The position numbers were made by a program, and so were the translations under genes. 64,000 nucleotides of DNA from Photobacterium piscicola (lineage in GTDB: Bacteria > Pseudomonadota > Gammaproteobacteria > Enterobacterales > Vibrionaceae): NCBI RefSeq assembly GCF_900166965.1, contig NZ_FUZI01000009.1, forward strand, positions 1 to 64,000, given 5' to 3'. This document shows, piece by piece, positions 49,449 through 59,156 of the stretch (position 1 is the first letter of the stretch; every line of letters starts with the position of its first letter). The notes beneath the pieces are model-generated. The model saw nothing but the letters and a program-made list of their open reading frames with translations. It did no database searches and was not told the origin of the DNA.

Positions 49449-51863
49449 CTACAACATCGTCGCTAAGCGATTGATATCAGATATTAACGCCCCAGCTGTT
49501 ACATCTCGTCCAGCCCCAGGACCTCGAATCACTAATGGATTCTCGCGATACCATAGGCTTTCAATTGCAAAAATATTATCACAAGGTAGTAAGTTTGCTA
49601 ATGCATGCTCATGAGGTAATGCTTCTAAGCCAACATATGCTTTACCATGGCGATCTAAACGGGCCACATAACGTAAAACTTTATCTTCACGAGCTGCTCG
49701 TGCTAATTTTTCAGCTAATACACCATCAAGTTCTGGTGCTTGCTCAAAAAACGCATCAACCGTTAATTTACGTAAACACGGCGGAACCAATGATTCAACG
49801 TGCACTTGCTGTGGGTCAATTTCAAACCCCGATTCACGAGCAAGAATAACCAGCTTACGCATCACATCGCTGCCATCCAGATCATGACGCGGATCGGGCT
49901 CAGTTAACCCCTGCTGCCACGCCTGTTCAAGCAATTCAGAAAACGGCTGTCGACCATCAAATTGTTGAAACAACCATGATAATGTGCCAGAAAAAATACC
50001 CGAGATAGCTAAAATACGATCGCCACTTTCGCGCAGATCGCGTACGGTATGATTGATAGGTAAACCTGCACCAACCGTCGCGTTATACAACCAATAACGG
50101 CTACTTTTAGCAAACGCATCAACCACCGCCTGATACTCTATCGTCGCCGCTGATCCTGCGATTTTATTAGCAGAAATAAGGTGTAATCCACTCGCTGCAA
50201 TATGTGGGTATAACGCAGCTAACTGATGACTTGCGGTTACATCAACCACAACCACATCATCATAATCAACCGCTGCTAGCTGAGACAATAACTGCGGTAA
50301 TTGATAATCTGTTGCCTGATCTTGAAACTGCTCTAATGCTGTTTGCGGCGTAATTCCAACACTATTAATCCAACATTGATGCTGACCAACAATGCCAATC
50401 AAATTAAATTGCATGCCGTGTCGTAGCTCTAATGCCGCTTTTTCACGACCAAATAACCCCAACCAATGTTTCCCTATATTGCCTTTACCACACAACACAA
50501 TACCCACGCTTTTTTGCGCTTGAAATAACGCTTGATGGATATCATTGACTAACTTATCCGTTTCAATATCACGTAGCACTGCCACTAAACTTAAACCTGA
50601 TTCAGCCTCAGTCATAAATTCAACGGGTAAGCCTTTAAGTTGCTGATAGAAACCATGGCAATGATTAGGATTATTCAACACGCCAGCACCAACTGCCGCA
50701 ACCATTGAAAAGCCTTCTCGTAATCGAAGTTCAGCCGCAACGCCACTATCTTGCAATAGCCCTAGCACGCTATTTACCATTTCTTGGGTATAGGCCAAAA
50801 TAATTCGCCGCTTACCTTTATCCATAGTTTGAGCCAACGGCTGTAATTGCGCTCGATCTAATAATAACTGCACATCTTGTTGAGTATGTGCCAACGCCAT
50901 TCCTTGCGGTACATCAAGCTCAATTAAACACACATCATTGAGTGATGAAATAATTTTAGCCCCACGACCAGATGCTAATACCCTTTCAACCCGTGTTGAT
51001 CCAGATTCAGGTTGATGACTACAACGTAAGGTTAAATCAAGACTACTTTGGGCGACGGGTTGAAGTGTTCGGCTATGTAAAACTGGCGCAGCAAGACGTG
51101 CTAATTCATTGGCTTCATCTAATCGTAATAAGGGCAATAGACAAGCATTGGTGACCTTATGAGGATCGGCACTATAAACACCCGCAACATCACTCCAAAT
51201 TGTTACTCGGTCAACCTTGGCTAAAGCACCAATAATCGTCGCAGAATAATCAGACCCATTACGACCAAGTAACACCGTTTGCTGGTGCTGATTCGCCGCC
51301 ATAAAACCAGTGATCACTAATCGTTGCTGTTGATATTGCGCTAACAATTGATCCAATAATGGTGCAGATAAGACTTTATCCACTTCAGGCTGCACCGCAT
51401 GATCGGCCCGTAAAAATAAACGTGAATCAATATCTATCGCCGCTAATTGGCATTGGTTTAATAAGGCACTTAATAACCGTGCAGACCATAATTCACCATG
51501 ACCTAAAACCGCATTTTTCACCTCGGCCGTCATGGTTAATTGTCCCCACTGAGCAATTAACGCCAACTCCGCATATAACTGCTGTTGTAGTGGCTCTGCG
51601 TCTTGAGGATCAAGTAACTCATTGATCAATTGCTGCTGAAATACTCGAATAGAGAGTAAGGTTTCATGGGCTAAGCGGCCATCAGTGACTAATTGTTCTA
51701 GCCATAATAATAATTGATTGGTGGTTTTCCCTGCCGCCGATACCACCACTAAATCATTATAATTAGAATACGCACGTAAAATATCAGCGACACGACGATA
51801 ACAATCAGCATTGGCAAGGCTACTTCCGCCAAATTTATGTAATTGGCGCAGATCTTTTTTCAT
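49449..51863 (-). CDS. metL: Bifunctional aspartokinase / homoserine dehydrogenase II
   Basis: MetL catalyses the first and third steps of the aspartate pathway towards methionine. In the 804-residue protein, the N-terminal aspartokinase (HKFGGSSLANADCYRR) is followed by a regulatory linker and a homoserine dehydrogenase with Rossmann motif LCGKGNIGKHWL (about 456) and YNATVGAGLPI. Its ATG overlaps the metB stop (TGATG). Adjacency to metB and metJ identifies it as MetL rather than ThrA. Confidence 0.95.
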   Translation of the reverse strand: MKKDLRQLHKFGGSSLANADCYRRVADILRAYSNYNDLVVVSAAGKTTNQLLLWLEQLVTDGRLAHETLLSIRVFQQQLINELLDPQDAEPLQQQLYAELALIAQWGQLTMTAEVKNAVLGHGELWSARLLSALLNQCQLAAIDIDSRLFLRADHAVQPEVDKVLSAPLLDQLLAQYQQQRLVITGFMAANQHQQTVLLGRNGSDYSATIIGALAKVDRVTIWSDVAGVYSADPHKVTNACLLPLLRLDEANELARLAAPVLHSRTLQPVAQSSLDLTLRCSHQPESGSTRVERVLASGRGAKIISSLNDVCLIELDVPQGMALAHTQQDVQLLLDRAQLQPLAQTMDKGKRRIILAYTQEMVNSVLGLLQDSGVAAELRLREGFSMVAAVGAGVLNNPNHCHGFYQQLKGLPVEFMTEAESGLSLVAVLRDIETDKLVNDIHQALFQAQKSVGIVLCGKGNIGKHWLGLFGREKAALELRHGMQFNLIGIVGQHQCWINSVGITPQTALEQFQDQATDYQLPQLLSQLAAVDYDDVVVVDVTASHQLAALYPHIAASGLHLISANKIAGSAATIEYQAVVDAFAKSSRYWLYNATVGAGLPINHTVRDLRESGDRILAISGIFSGTLSWLFQQFDGRQPFSELLEQAWQQGLTEPDPRHDLDGSDVMRKLVILARESGFEIDPQQVHVESLVPPCLRKLTVDAFFEQAPELDGVLAEKLARAAREDKVLRYVARLDRHGKAYVGLEALPHEHALANLLPCDNIFAIESLWYRENPLVIRGPGAGRDVTAGALISDINRLATML

Positions 51864-53029
51864 CAGCAGCCCTCCTTTGCAATAGCGAACGCCTGTTTAA
51901 GATCAGCAATCAAATCTTGTGGGTCTTCTAAACCTACCGATAACCGTAACAAAGAAGTAGAGATCCCAGCGGCTCGTTGCGCTTCATCACTCATGGCACG
52001 GTGAGTCATTGAAGCGGGATGAGCAATTAAACTCTCCGTCCCCCCTAATGATTCTGCCAATGAAAACAATTGTAATGTTTTAACAAACAACGCCAGTTGT
52101 TGATAACTTCCAGCAAATTCAAAACTCATCATCGAGCCAAAACCACGTTGCTGACGCTTCGCTATCTCATGCCCAGGATGGGTGGGCAAACTTGGATGAT
52201 AAATAGTGCCAACCAAGGGTTGTTGCTGCAAATAAGCCAGCACTGCTGCCCCATTTTCTTCATGCATCCTCATTCGAGGCGCCAATGTTCGCAATCCACG
52301 CAAGGTCAAATATGCATCAAAAGGGGCTCCTGTCGCCCCAATACAATTAGCCCACCAACTTAGATTTTCAGCTGCAGCTTGGTCTTTAGCAATTAAAACA
52401 CCCCCGACCACATCAGAGTGACCATTAATGTATTTAGTGGTTGAATGCACCACAAAATCAGCCCCAAGCGATAACGGCTGCTGTAATAATGGCGATAGGA
52501 AAGTGTTATCAACGGCAACTTGGCAACCAACCACCTGTGCTTGTTGGCAAACCACCGTAATATCAATCACGCGCACTAAAGGATTTGAGGGAGTCTCAAG
52601 CCATAACAACGTCGGCTTTTGTGCCAATGCTGCCGCTAAGGCATCAGGATCCGACTGATCTATAAACAGGACCTTAAAGTCCCCTTTTTGAGCACGGGTA
52701 TTAAACAATCGATAACTGCCACCATAACAATCATGGGGAGCTATCAATAAATCATCAGGTCCTAAAAGCGCAGACACCAATAAATTCATCGCAGCAGTAC
52801 CACAACTGGTGACGACGCCCCCCGCGCCGCCTTCCATATCACTCAGAGCATCAGCTAATGTATTTCGAGTTGGATTGCCTGAACGAGAATAATCATATTG
52901 CGGTAACTCACCTAGTGCAGGAAAACTGTAGGTGGACGTTAAGTAAATTGGCGGCACAACTGCATTATATTGTGAATCAACGTCAATACCGCTACGAACG
53001 GCAATAGTCGCAGGCTGCTTATCACTCAT
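51863..53029 (-). CDS. metB: Cystathionine gamma-synthase
   Basis: MetB is a PLP enzyme that joins O-succinylhomoserine and cysteine in methionine synthesis. The 388-residue product has YSRSGNPTRNTLADALSDME and the PLP lysine in VVHSTTKYINGHSDVVGG. It is divergent from metJ with tandem met boxes between them, and is translationally coupled to metL. Confidence 0.95.
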   Translation of the reverse strand: MSDKQPATIAVRSGIDVDSQYNAVVPPIYLTSTYSFPALGELPQYDYSRSGNPTRNTLADALSDMEGGAGGVVTSCGTAAMNLLVSALLGPDDLLIAPHDCYGGSYRLFNTRAQKGDFKVLFIDQSDPDALAAALAQKPTLLWLETPSNPLVRVIDITVVCQQAQVVGCQVAVDNTFLSPLLQQPLSLGADFVVHSTTKYINGHSDVVGGVLIAKDQAAAENLSWWANCIGATGAPFDAYLTLRGLRTLAPRMRMHEENGAAVLAYLQQQPLVGTIYHPSLPTHPGHEIAKRQQRGFGSMMSFEFAGSYQQLALFVKTLQLFSLAESLGGTESLIAHPASMTHRAMSDEAQRAAGISTSLLRLSVGLEDPQDLIADLKQAFAIAKEGC

Positions 53030-53336
53030 AATAACGTTCCTTGTTATAAGGGGGTGAACCCTGTAAATAAATAATGATGGCTGTTAACAACCTTAACCAC
53101 ATCAAAACAAGACGTCAACACCTCTAGACGTCTATATGTCTTTGCTTATAGCGGTAAATCCCGCTAAAATTCAGTCATTGAAAAAAATAGTCGTGATCTA
53201 GCAACTGTTGTCTATCACTGTAGAGGACAAATCAGTGATGTTCACGTAATATCGCCGCCTATCATGACTATGTACTAACAACCGTCATCGCGACATTGTT
53301 ATCATCATTAATTAAACATCGCTGAGAAGGTAAAAC
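53030..53336. promoter_or_regulatory. metB-metJ divergent regulatory region
   Basis: These 307 bp contain four tandem met boxes at 53110-53141 and must carry the promoters for both directions. Nothing else coding is seen. Confidence 0.8.
53110..53141. promoter_or_regulatory. Four tandem MetJ operators (met boxes)
   Basis: Four contiguous 8-mers read AGACGTCA, ACACCTCT, AGACGTCT, ATATGTCT; the third is a perfect match to the consensus AGACGTCT and the first differs by one base. Tandem 8-bp repeats are how MetJ dimers bind cooperatively with SAM. The array lies 81 bp upstream of metB and about 195 bp before metJ. Confidence 0.92.
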
Positions 53337-53654
53337 ATGGCAAAGTGGAATGGCGAATATATTAGCCCTTATGCAGAACACGGTAAGAAAAATGAACAAG
53401 TAAAAAAAATTACAGTGTCTATTCCATTAAAGGTTCTCAAAATTCTTACTGATGAACGTACTCGCCGTCAGGTCAATAACCTGCGCCACGCTACCAACAG
53501 TGAACTACTCTGTGAAGCTTTCCTACATGCCTACACAGGACAACCACTACCCACTGATGATGATATTCGTAAAGATCACCCCGACGATCTGCCCGCAGAA
53601 GCGAAAGCATTGATGGAAGCGATGGGTATCAGCTACGAAGACATTAATGAATAA
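53337..53654 (+). CDS. metJ: Methionine repressor MetJ
   Basis: MetJ is a ribbon-helix-helix repressor using SAM as co-repressor. The 105-residue product [18 protein letters not shown] has the DNA-contacting beta strand [16 protein letters not shown] (about 22-37) and [20 protein letters not shown]. Length equals the E. coli protein. It is divergent from metB and probably represses both itself and metBL. Confidence 0.98.
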   Translation: MAKWNGEYISPYAEHGKKNEQVKKITVSIPLKVLKILTDERTRRQVNNLRHATNSELLCEAFLHAYTGQPLPTDDDIRKDHPDDLPAEAKALMEAMGISYEDINE

Positions 53655-53671
53655 TATGGACATGAAATAGC

Positions 53672-53700
53672 AAAAAACCAGCACTTCTGCTGGTTTTTTT
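53672..53700 (+). terminator. Rho-independent terminator of metJ
   Basis: Stem AACCAGCA / TGCTGGTT is followed by a T run. Confidence 0.9.
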
Positions 53701-53722
53701 ATAATTGCCAAATCTCAGCCAT

Positions 53723-53754
53723 AAAAAAAGGGATGCTTGCGCATCCCTTTTTTG
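53723..53754 (-). terminator. Rho-independent terminator of rpmE
   Basis: Stem AAAGGGATGC / GCATCCCTTT is flanked by A and T runs; it lies 20 bp after the rpmE stop and could also act in the plus direction. Confidence 0.9.
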
Positions 53755-53774
53755 TAAATTCATCTGGCAAATAA

Positions 53775-53987
53775 TTACTTGCTAGAAAGCGCACCAAAAC
53801 GCTTGTTGAATTTGTCCACACGACCGCCAGAGCTAACTTGACGTTGCTTACCAGTGTAGAATGGGTGACACTTATCGCATACATCAAGGTTGATGTCTTT
53901 GCTCATAGTAGAGTTAAATACGAAAGTGTTGCCGCAAGAACAACGTGCGTTTACTGCTTTGTATTCTGGGTGGATACCTTGTTTCAT
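53775..53987 (-). CDS. rpmE: 50S ribosomal protein L31, zinc-binding form
   Basis: L31 bridges the ribosomal subunits. The 70-residue product [20 protein letters not shown] has four zinc-ligand cysteines (CSC near 16-18 and CDKC near 37-40), so it is the zinc-containing C+ form rather than YkgM. It stands alone between metJ and priA with its own promoter and structured leader. Confidence 0.97.
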   Translation of the reverse strand: MKQGIHPEYKAVNARCSCGNTFVFNSTMSKDINLDVCDKCHPFYTGKQRQVSSGGRVDKFNKRFGALSSK

Positions 53988-54048
53988 GGGGAAACCTCAA
54001 GTTAAGGCCGTGTCGCTCTCCCGATCCAAAGCCGGGCACCACACGTGG
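53988..54048 (-). promoter_or_regulatory. Structured 5' leader of rpmE, candidate L31 autoregulatory element
   Basis: The minus-strand leader contains CCACGTGTGG (54048-54039), able to self-pair, then CCCG / CGGG across 54036-54020, then a single-stranded stretch with GAGG before the ATG. An L31 leader motif has been proposed in gammaproteobacteria; whether this matches it needs a covariance search. Confidence 0.5.
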
Positions 54049-54053
54049 TTAAT

Positions 54054-54081
54054 AAAATAGTCTGTCGTTAATTTACGACAA
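54054..54081 (-). promoter_or_regulatory. Predicted rpmE promoter with overlapping palindrome
   Basis: TTGTCG (54076-54081) and TATTTT (54054-54059) are spaced by 16 bp on the minus strand. The palindrome TGTCGT-N6-ACGACA (54063-54080) fills the spacer and -35, a good place for a repressor. Confidence 0.5.
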
Positions 54082-54254
54082 ATCAGGCGGCGTATAGTAA
54101 TCAATCATTCCACAGAGATCAACTCAGTCACTGTTTTTTTATCGCTCTTTTATTGATCACTAAAACAGTCAATAATAGTTGCAACATAGCAGTACTTATC
54201 CCTTATCACGTGATCTGTTACTATTTAGTACAAGCTCAATTAAAGCGATAAAAT

Positions 54255-56456
54255 ATGAACCACCCAATAGCACGCGTTGCTTTACCTGTCCCACTTGATA
54301 AAACTTTTGACTATCTCATCAAACCCAACACCACTCCAATTATTGGTGGTCGCGTGCTGGTGTCTTTTGGTCGACAACGATTAGTCGGGATTGTGGTTGC
54401 TATCGGGCATGATTCTGATTTTCCTATTCAACAGTTAAAACCTATTCAGCAAGTATTAGATAATCAACCTTTATGGCAACCTGCTTTATTTAGCTTATTA
54501 AAATGGGCCAGTAGCTATTATCAATATCCATTAGGTGATGCCCTTGCCAATGCGATGCCTGCATTACTGCGTAAAGGTCGAGAAGCATCAACCACGCCAC
54601 TAAAGTATTGGCACCTAACTGAAACAGGTCGAGATCAGCCGCTAAATGGCTTAAAACGCGCGCCTAAACAAGCACAAATCCTAAATCTATTACGTCATGG
54701 TCCACTCAGTCATGAAAACTTACTCACTCATGACGTCAGCAGCACCACCCTCAAAACTGTCGAGCAAAAAGGTTGGATCAGCGAACAACAACATCAACCA
54801 CAACAACGTCAGTGGCTGCCACAATTTGAAATTACAGAACAGAAACCACGTTTAAACGAAGAACAAGCATTAGCGATTGCAACGGTAAACAGTAATCCAG
54901 GATTTGGCTGTTATCTACTCGATGGTGTTACAGGCTCAGGCAAAACCGAAGTTTATCTTAATTTACTTGAGCCCATTTTAGCAGCGGGTAAACAGGCGTT
55001 AATTTTAGTGCCAGAAATTGGCCTAACACCACAAACAATCAATCGTTTTAAGCGCCGTTTTAAGGTGCCATTAGAAACCGTACATTCGGGTTTAAACGAT
55101 AGCGAACGCATGGCGGCATGGCTTGCTGGACGAGATAATCAAGCTGGAATCATTATTGGCACCCGTTCAGCACTGTTTACACCTTTTGCTAACCTTGGCA
55201 TTATCATTGTCGATGAAGAACATGATGCTTCATATAAACAACAAGATAGCTTACGTTACCACGCTCGTGATCTGGCCGTAATGCGAGCCAATAAAGAAAA
55301 TATCCCGATAGTATTAGGTTCAGCAACGCCAGCACTGGAAACACTGCATAACGCCCAAACAGGCAAATATCACTATCTGACACTCTCTAAACGTGCAGGT
55401 AATGCAAGTGCTGCACGTCATGGTGTTATTGATGTCAAAGGCCTGTATTTAAACGCGGGGTTATCAGCACCATTAATTGCAGAAATGCGTAAGCACCTCA
55501 ATGCGGGCAATCAAGTGATGCTGTTTCTTAATCGGCGTGGATTTTCACCCGCGATGATGTGCCATGAGTGCGGCTGGATCGCAGAGTGTGATCGTTGTGA
55601 TGCGTATTACACCCTCCATCAGCAATCAGGGGAATTACGGTGTCATCACTGTGCCACTCAGCGGCCGATCATGCACCAATGCCAGCAGTGTGGTTCTACT
55701 CAGTTGTTACCTGTTGGTGTGGGTACAGAACAACTTGAAGCCCAATTAGCCGAATTATTCCCTGAATTTAAAACAGTACGTATTGACCGTGATAGTACTC
55801 GTCGTAAAGGGGCATTAGAAAACTATTTAGAAGCCATTAAAAATAATGAATATCAAATTTTAATTGGCACCCAAATGCTTGCTAAAGGCCACCACTTTCC
55901 CAATGTAACCTTAGTGGCATTAATTGATGTTGATAGTGCATTATTCAGTAATGATTTTCGCGCCTCAGAGCGATTAGCACAGCTGTTTATTCAAGTTGCA
56001 GGTCGTGCAGGTCGCGCCAGTAAACCAGGATCAGTATTATTACAAACCCACCATCCAGAACATCAACTGCTACAATCATTACTGCATAAAGGCTATGGCG
56101 TTTTTTCTCAGGCTGCATTAACGGAACGTCGTCAAGCATTGTTGCCACCGTTTACTCACTTAGTGTTATTGCGTGCAGAAGCCAATGATAGCGACCTTGT
56201 GTGCCAGTTCTTACAACAAGTAAGAGGGATTTTTGAAGCAAGCCCAGTGTATGACCAAGACTGTTGTGTTTTAGGGCCAAATCCAGCTCCCCTTGCTCGT
56301 CGTGCTGGACGATTTAGATGGCAATTAATTTTACAAATACCTAATAGAAATAAACTTCAACAAATACTCAGTATTGCTAAGCCTGCAATTCAGCTCTTAC
56401 CGTTAGCGAAAAAAATTAGGTGGTCGATTGATGTTGAACCGCAAGATTTAACTTAA
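54255..56456 (+). CDS. priA: Primosomal protein N' (replication restart helicase PriA)
   Basis: PriA reloads the replisome at stalled forks. The 733-residue product has an N-terminal fork-binding domain, Walker A GVTGSGKTEVYL (about 223-234), Walker B DEEH, a zinc-binding insert with eight cysteines (CHECGWIAECDRC ... CHHC ... CQQCGS, about 436-480) and a C-terminal helicase lobe with QVAGRAGRA. Length is normal. Confidence 0.97.
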   Translation: MNHPIARVALPVPLDKTFDYLIKPNTTPIIGGRVLVSFGRQRLVGIVVAIGHDSDFPIQQLKPIQQVLDNQPLWQPALFSLLKWASSYYQYPLGDALANAMPALLRKGREASTTPLKYWHLTETGRDQPLNGLKRAPKQAQILNLLRHGPLSHENLLTHDVSSTTLKTVEQKGWISEQQHQPQQRQWLPQFEITEQKPRLNEEQALAIATVNSNPGFGCYLLDGVTGSGKTEVYLNLLEPILAAGKQALILVPEIGLTPQTINRFKRRFKVPLETVHSGLNDSERMAAWLAGRDNQAGIIIGTRSALFTPFANLGIIIVDEEHDASYKQQDSLRYHARDLAVMRANKENIPIVLGSATPALETLHNAQTGKYHYLTLSKRAGNASAARHGVIDVKGLYLNAGLSAPLIAEMRKHLNAGNQVMLFLNRRGFSPAMMCHECGWIAECDRCDAYYTLHQQSGELRCHHCATQRPIMHQCQQCGSTQLLPVGVGTEQLEAQLAELFPEFKTVRIDRDSTRRKGALENYLEAIKNNEYQILIGTQMLAKGHHFPNVTLVALIDVDSALFSNDFRASERLAQLFIQVAGRAGRASKPGSVLLQTHHPEHQLLQSLLHKGYGVFSQAALTERRQALLPPFTHLVLLRAEANDSDLVCQFLQQVRGIFEASPVYDQDCCVLGPNPAPLARRAGRFRWQLILQIPNRNKLQQILSIAKPAIQLLPLAKKIRWSIDVEPQDLT

Positions 56457-56659
56457 ACTACACAATGCGATGCATCTCACATAGCGAATGTAATTTATGC
56501 TATTGAAAGCATGTTTCAGCTTATGCATCCATTCTACAATATGTATATGAATTGACGTTTTTCAGTCAGTTACAATTAGTTGGCGAGCATATCTGAATAC
56601 ATTTTTGCGTCAGATAGCCAACTGTAAATTAGTAAGATATAGCACAAGAGGAAAGCACT

Positions 56660-57664
56660 ATGGCGACAATGAAGGACGTTGCCCAGCTAGCCGGGGTATC
56701 AACCGCGACAGTTTCACGCGCGCTCATGAACCCGGAAAAAGTATCGGCCTCAACCAGGAAAAAGGTCGAGCAAGCCGTAATGGAAGCTGGATATTCACCA
56801 AACTCACTAGCACGCAATTTACGCCGCAATGAATCGAAAACTATCGTTACCATTGTTCCCGACATCTGTGATCCCTACTTCACAGAAATCATTCGTGGTA
56901 TTGAAGAAGCGGCAATGGAAAATGGTTATTTAGTGTTGCTCGGTGACAGTGGTCAGCAACAACGTCGTGAAAATTCATTCGCTAATTTAGTCTTTACTAA
57001 ACAAGCTGATGGTATGTTGCTATTAGGTAATAATTTACCGTTTGACGTCAGTAAACCTGAACAAAAAAATCTGCCGCCATTAGTCATGGCATGTGAATAT
57101 GCGCCGGAACTTGAATTACCAACAGTGCACATTGATAACTTAACCGCTGCCTTTGATGCGGTGAATTACTTGACGCAAATGGGCCATAAGCGCATTGCTC
57201 AAATCACCGGACCTGATAAAGCCGCTTTATCACAATTTCGTCAGCAAGGTTATCAGCAAGCTCTTCGTCGTGGGGGCATCACTCTAAACCCGGCTTACAC
57301 CATTAAAGGTGATTTTAGTTTTGCTGCAGGTGCTCGTGCAATCACAGCATTACTTGCTTTACCCGAACCACCAACAGCATTATTTTGCCACTCTGATGTC
57401 ATGGCTATTGGTGCCATGCAACAGGCGAAACGATTAGGTTTACGCGTACCACATGATATTTCTATTGTTGGTTTTGATGATATTCAATTTGCAGAATATT
57501 GTGATCCACCATTAACGACGGTCTCACAACCACGGTATGAAATTGGCCGTCAAGCAATGTTAATGTTGCTAGAATTACTCAAAGGTAAAGATGTTCAGGC
57601 AGGGTCGCGATTATTAGACGCCAAACTGGTTATTCGTGAAAGTGCAGCGCCACCTAGTCGTTAA
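56660..57664 (+). CDS. cytR: LacI-family regulator CytR
   Basis: CytR represses nucleoside uptake and catabolism genes together with CRP. The 334-residue product has a LacI-type helix-turn-helix MKDVAQLAGVSTATVSRALM (4-23), followed by a periplasmic-binding-protein-like effector domain. Identification as CytR rests on sequence resemblance and on the priA-cytR-ftsN-hslVU order conserved in enterobacteria. AGGAAAG precedes the ATG. Confidence 0.94.
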   Translation: MATMKDVAQLAGVSTATVSRALMNPEKVSASTRKKVEQAVMEAGYSPNSLARNLRRNESKTIVTIVPDICDPYFTEIIRGIEEAAMENGYLVLLGDSGQQQRRENSFANLVFTKQADGMLLLGNNLPFDVSKPEQKNLPPLVMACEYAPELELPTVHIDNLTAAFDAVNYLTQMGHKRIAQITGPDKAALSQFRQQGYQQALRRGGITLNPAYTIKGDFSFAAGARAITALLALPEPPTALFCHSDVMAIGAMQQAKRLGLRVPHDISIVGFDDIQFAEYCDPPLTTVSQPRYEIGRQAMLMLLELLKGKDVQAGSRLLDAKLVIRESAAPPSR

Positions 57665-57833
57665 TTGATCGCCCCCATATTTGACACGTTACTGCACAGA
57701 GATCATAAAATCTGGCATCTTTGTTACAATATGGGGTTAATTATCAACGAAACAGCGATAATAACTGGTCAGGATCAATCCAACTTTGTAACATAGCGTC
57801 CTATCTATCTACCCAAACTAATTTGTCGATATC

Positions 57834-58436
57834 GTGGCTACTAAAGATTATGTAAAACGTGGGCGCTCTGCGAAACCAGCGTCACCAAAAGCAAAAGCTA
57901 ACCCTAAAGGCAAAAAAGTGCCGACAACTGGTTTTCCAACCAAGTGGGCAGCTTTCGCTGTTATTTTAGTGTGTGGGCTGATTACGAGTTTATTTTTCCT
58001 TTCTGGTACTGATGTTCCTGAACAGAAACCAGCGATTCCTGCGGCTATTGTTATCAAACCGCAGCAACCTGCAAAAGTTAATACCAATGCCTTACCGCCA
58101 AAACCAGAAGAAAAATGGCGTTATATTCAAGAATTGGAAAATAAAAAAGTCATTGTTCCTGAATTAACCCAGAAAAAAGTCATTGTAAAAGAGAAGCCAG
58201 CTAAACCTTATTTATTACAATGCGGTGCTTATCACAGCCAATCTCAAGCAGATGAGCGTAAGGCGATGATTGCGTTTCAGGGCTTAAATAGTCAAATAAA
58301 AGTATCAACCAACAATAAAGGTACTTGGTACCGTGTTGTACTTGGTCCTTACAAAAATAAACGCTTAGCAATGAATGATCAGAATAAATTACAACAACAT
58401 GGTATTAGCCCTTGTGCAATTTGGTTCTGGGAATAA
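57834..58436 (+). CDS. ftsN: Cell division protein FtsN (short form)
   Basis: FtsN triggers septal peptidoglycan synthesis. The 200-residue protein has a basic cytoplasmic tail starting MATKDYVKRGRSAKP, a membrane helix (about 38-58), a short periplasmic linker and a C-terminal SPOR domain (about 122-200, with YLLQCGAYHSQSQADERKA). E. coli FtsN is 319 residues, so the linker is much reduced. Start is GTG. It sits between cytR and hslV. Confidence 0.92.
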   Translation: MATKDYVKRGRSAKPASPKAKANPKGKKVPTTGFPTKWAAFAVILVCGLITSLFFLSGTDVPEQKPAIPAAIVIKPQQPAKVNTNALPPKPEEKWRYIQELENKKVIVPELTQKKVIVKEKPAKPYLLQCGAYHSQSQADERKAMIAFQGLNSQIKVSTNNKGTWYRVVLGPYKNKRLAMNDQNKLQQHGISPCAIWFWE

Positions 58437-58459
58437 TCATCATTAGTATGAATAACAAT

Positions 58460-58488
58460 AAAGGATGCCATCATGGCATCCTTTTTTA
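58460..58488 (+). terminator. Rho-independent terminator of ftsN
   Basis: Stem AAGGATGCCA / TGGCATCCTT is followed by a T run. Confidence 0.93.
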
Positions 58489-58534
58489 TTCTCTAAAACT
58501 TAACATCACCACGCCCAGCAATTGTTATATACAC

Positions 58535-58563
58535 CTTGAAAACCTGCCTCTCTATCCCCAGAT
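58535..58563 (+). promoter_or_regulatory. Sigma32 heat-shock promoter of hslVU
   Basis: CTTGAAA (58535-58541) and CCCCAGAT (58556-58563) are spaced by 14 bp, matching the sigma32 consensus CTTGAAA-N13-15-CCCCATNT except for one base. It lies about 56 bp upstream of hslV, a known heat-shock gene. Confidence 0.88.
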
Positions 58564-58618
58564 CTAATAGCATTAATGATCCCGGCTAACGTCGGAGCTG
58601 AATCAAAGAGGGTTTAAC

Positions 58619-59146
58619 GTGACAACTATTGTATCTGTTCGTCGTAACGACAAAGTCGTAATTGCTGGTGACGGCCAAGTCTCACTTGGCAATACGGTAA
58701 TGAAAGGCAACGCTCGCAAAGTTCGTCGTCTCTATAATAATAAAGTACTTGCCGGTTTCGCTGGCGGCACCGCGGATGCCTTTACTTTATTTGAACGTTT
58801 CGAACGTAAATTAGAAATGCACCAAGGCCATCTATTGAAATCAGCTGTTGAGTTAGCCAAAGATTGGCGTACCGATCGTGCCCTACGTAAGCTTGAAGCT
58901 TTATTAGTTGTTGCTGATGAAACCGGCTCATTAATCATTACAGGTAATGGTGATGTCGTACAGCCTGAGCATGATTTAGTGGCGATTGGTTCGGGTGGTA
59001 ATTTCGCTCAAGCTGCCGCTATTGCATTATTGGAAAATACAGATCTTAGCGCCCGTGAAATTGCTGAAAAAGCGCTAAATATTGCGGGTGATATTTGTGT
59101 GTTTACTAACCACAATCACACTATTGAAGAACTAGAAACTAAGTAA
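58619..59146 (+). CDS. hslV: HslV protease subunit
   Basis: HslV is the threonine protease of the HslVU (ClpYQ) complex. The 175-residue product has Thr directly after the initiator Met ([19 protein letters not shown]), the catalytic residue once Met is removed. Start is GTG at 58619 with AGAGGG upstream. It is 10 bp upstream of hslU. Confidence 0.98.
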   Translation: MTTIVSVRRNDKVVIAGDGQVSLGNTVMKGNARKVRRLYNNKVLAGFAGGTADAFTLFERFERKLEMHQGHLLKSAVELAKDWRTDRALRKLEALLVVADETGSLIITGNGDVVQPEHDLVAIGSGGNFAQAAAIALLENTDLSAREIAEKALNIAGDICVFTNHNHTIEELETK

Positions 59147-59156
59147 GGAAGTTGCA

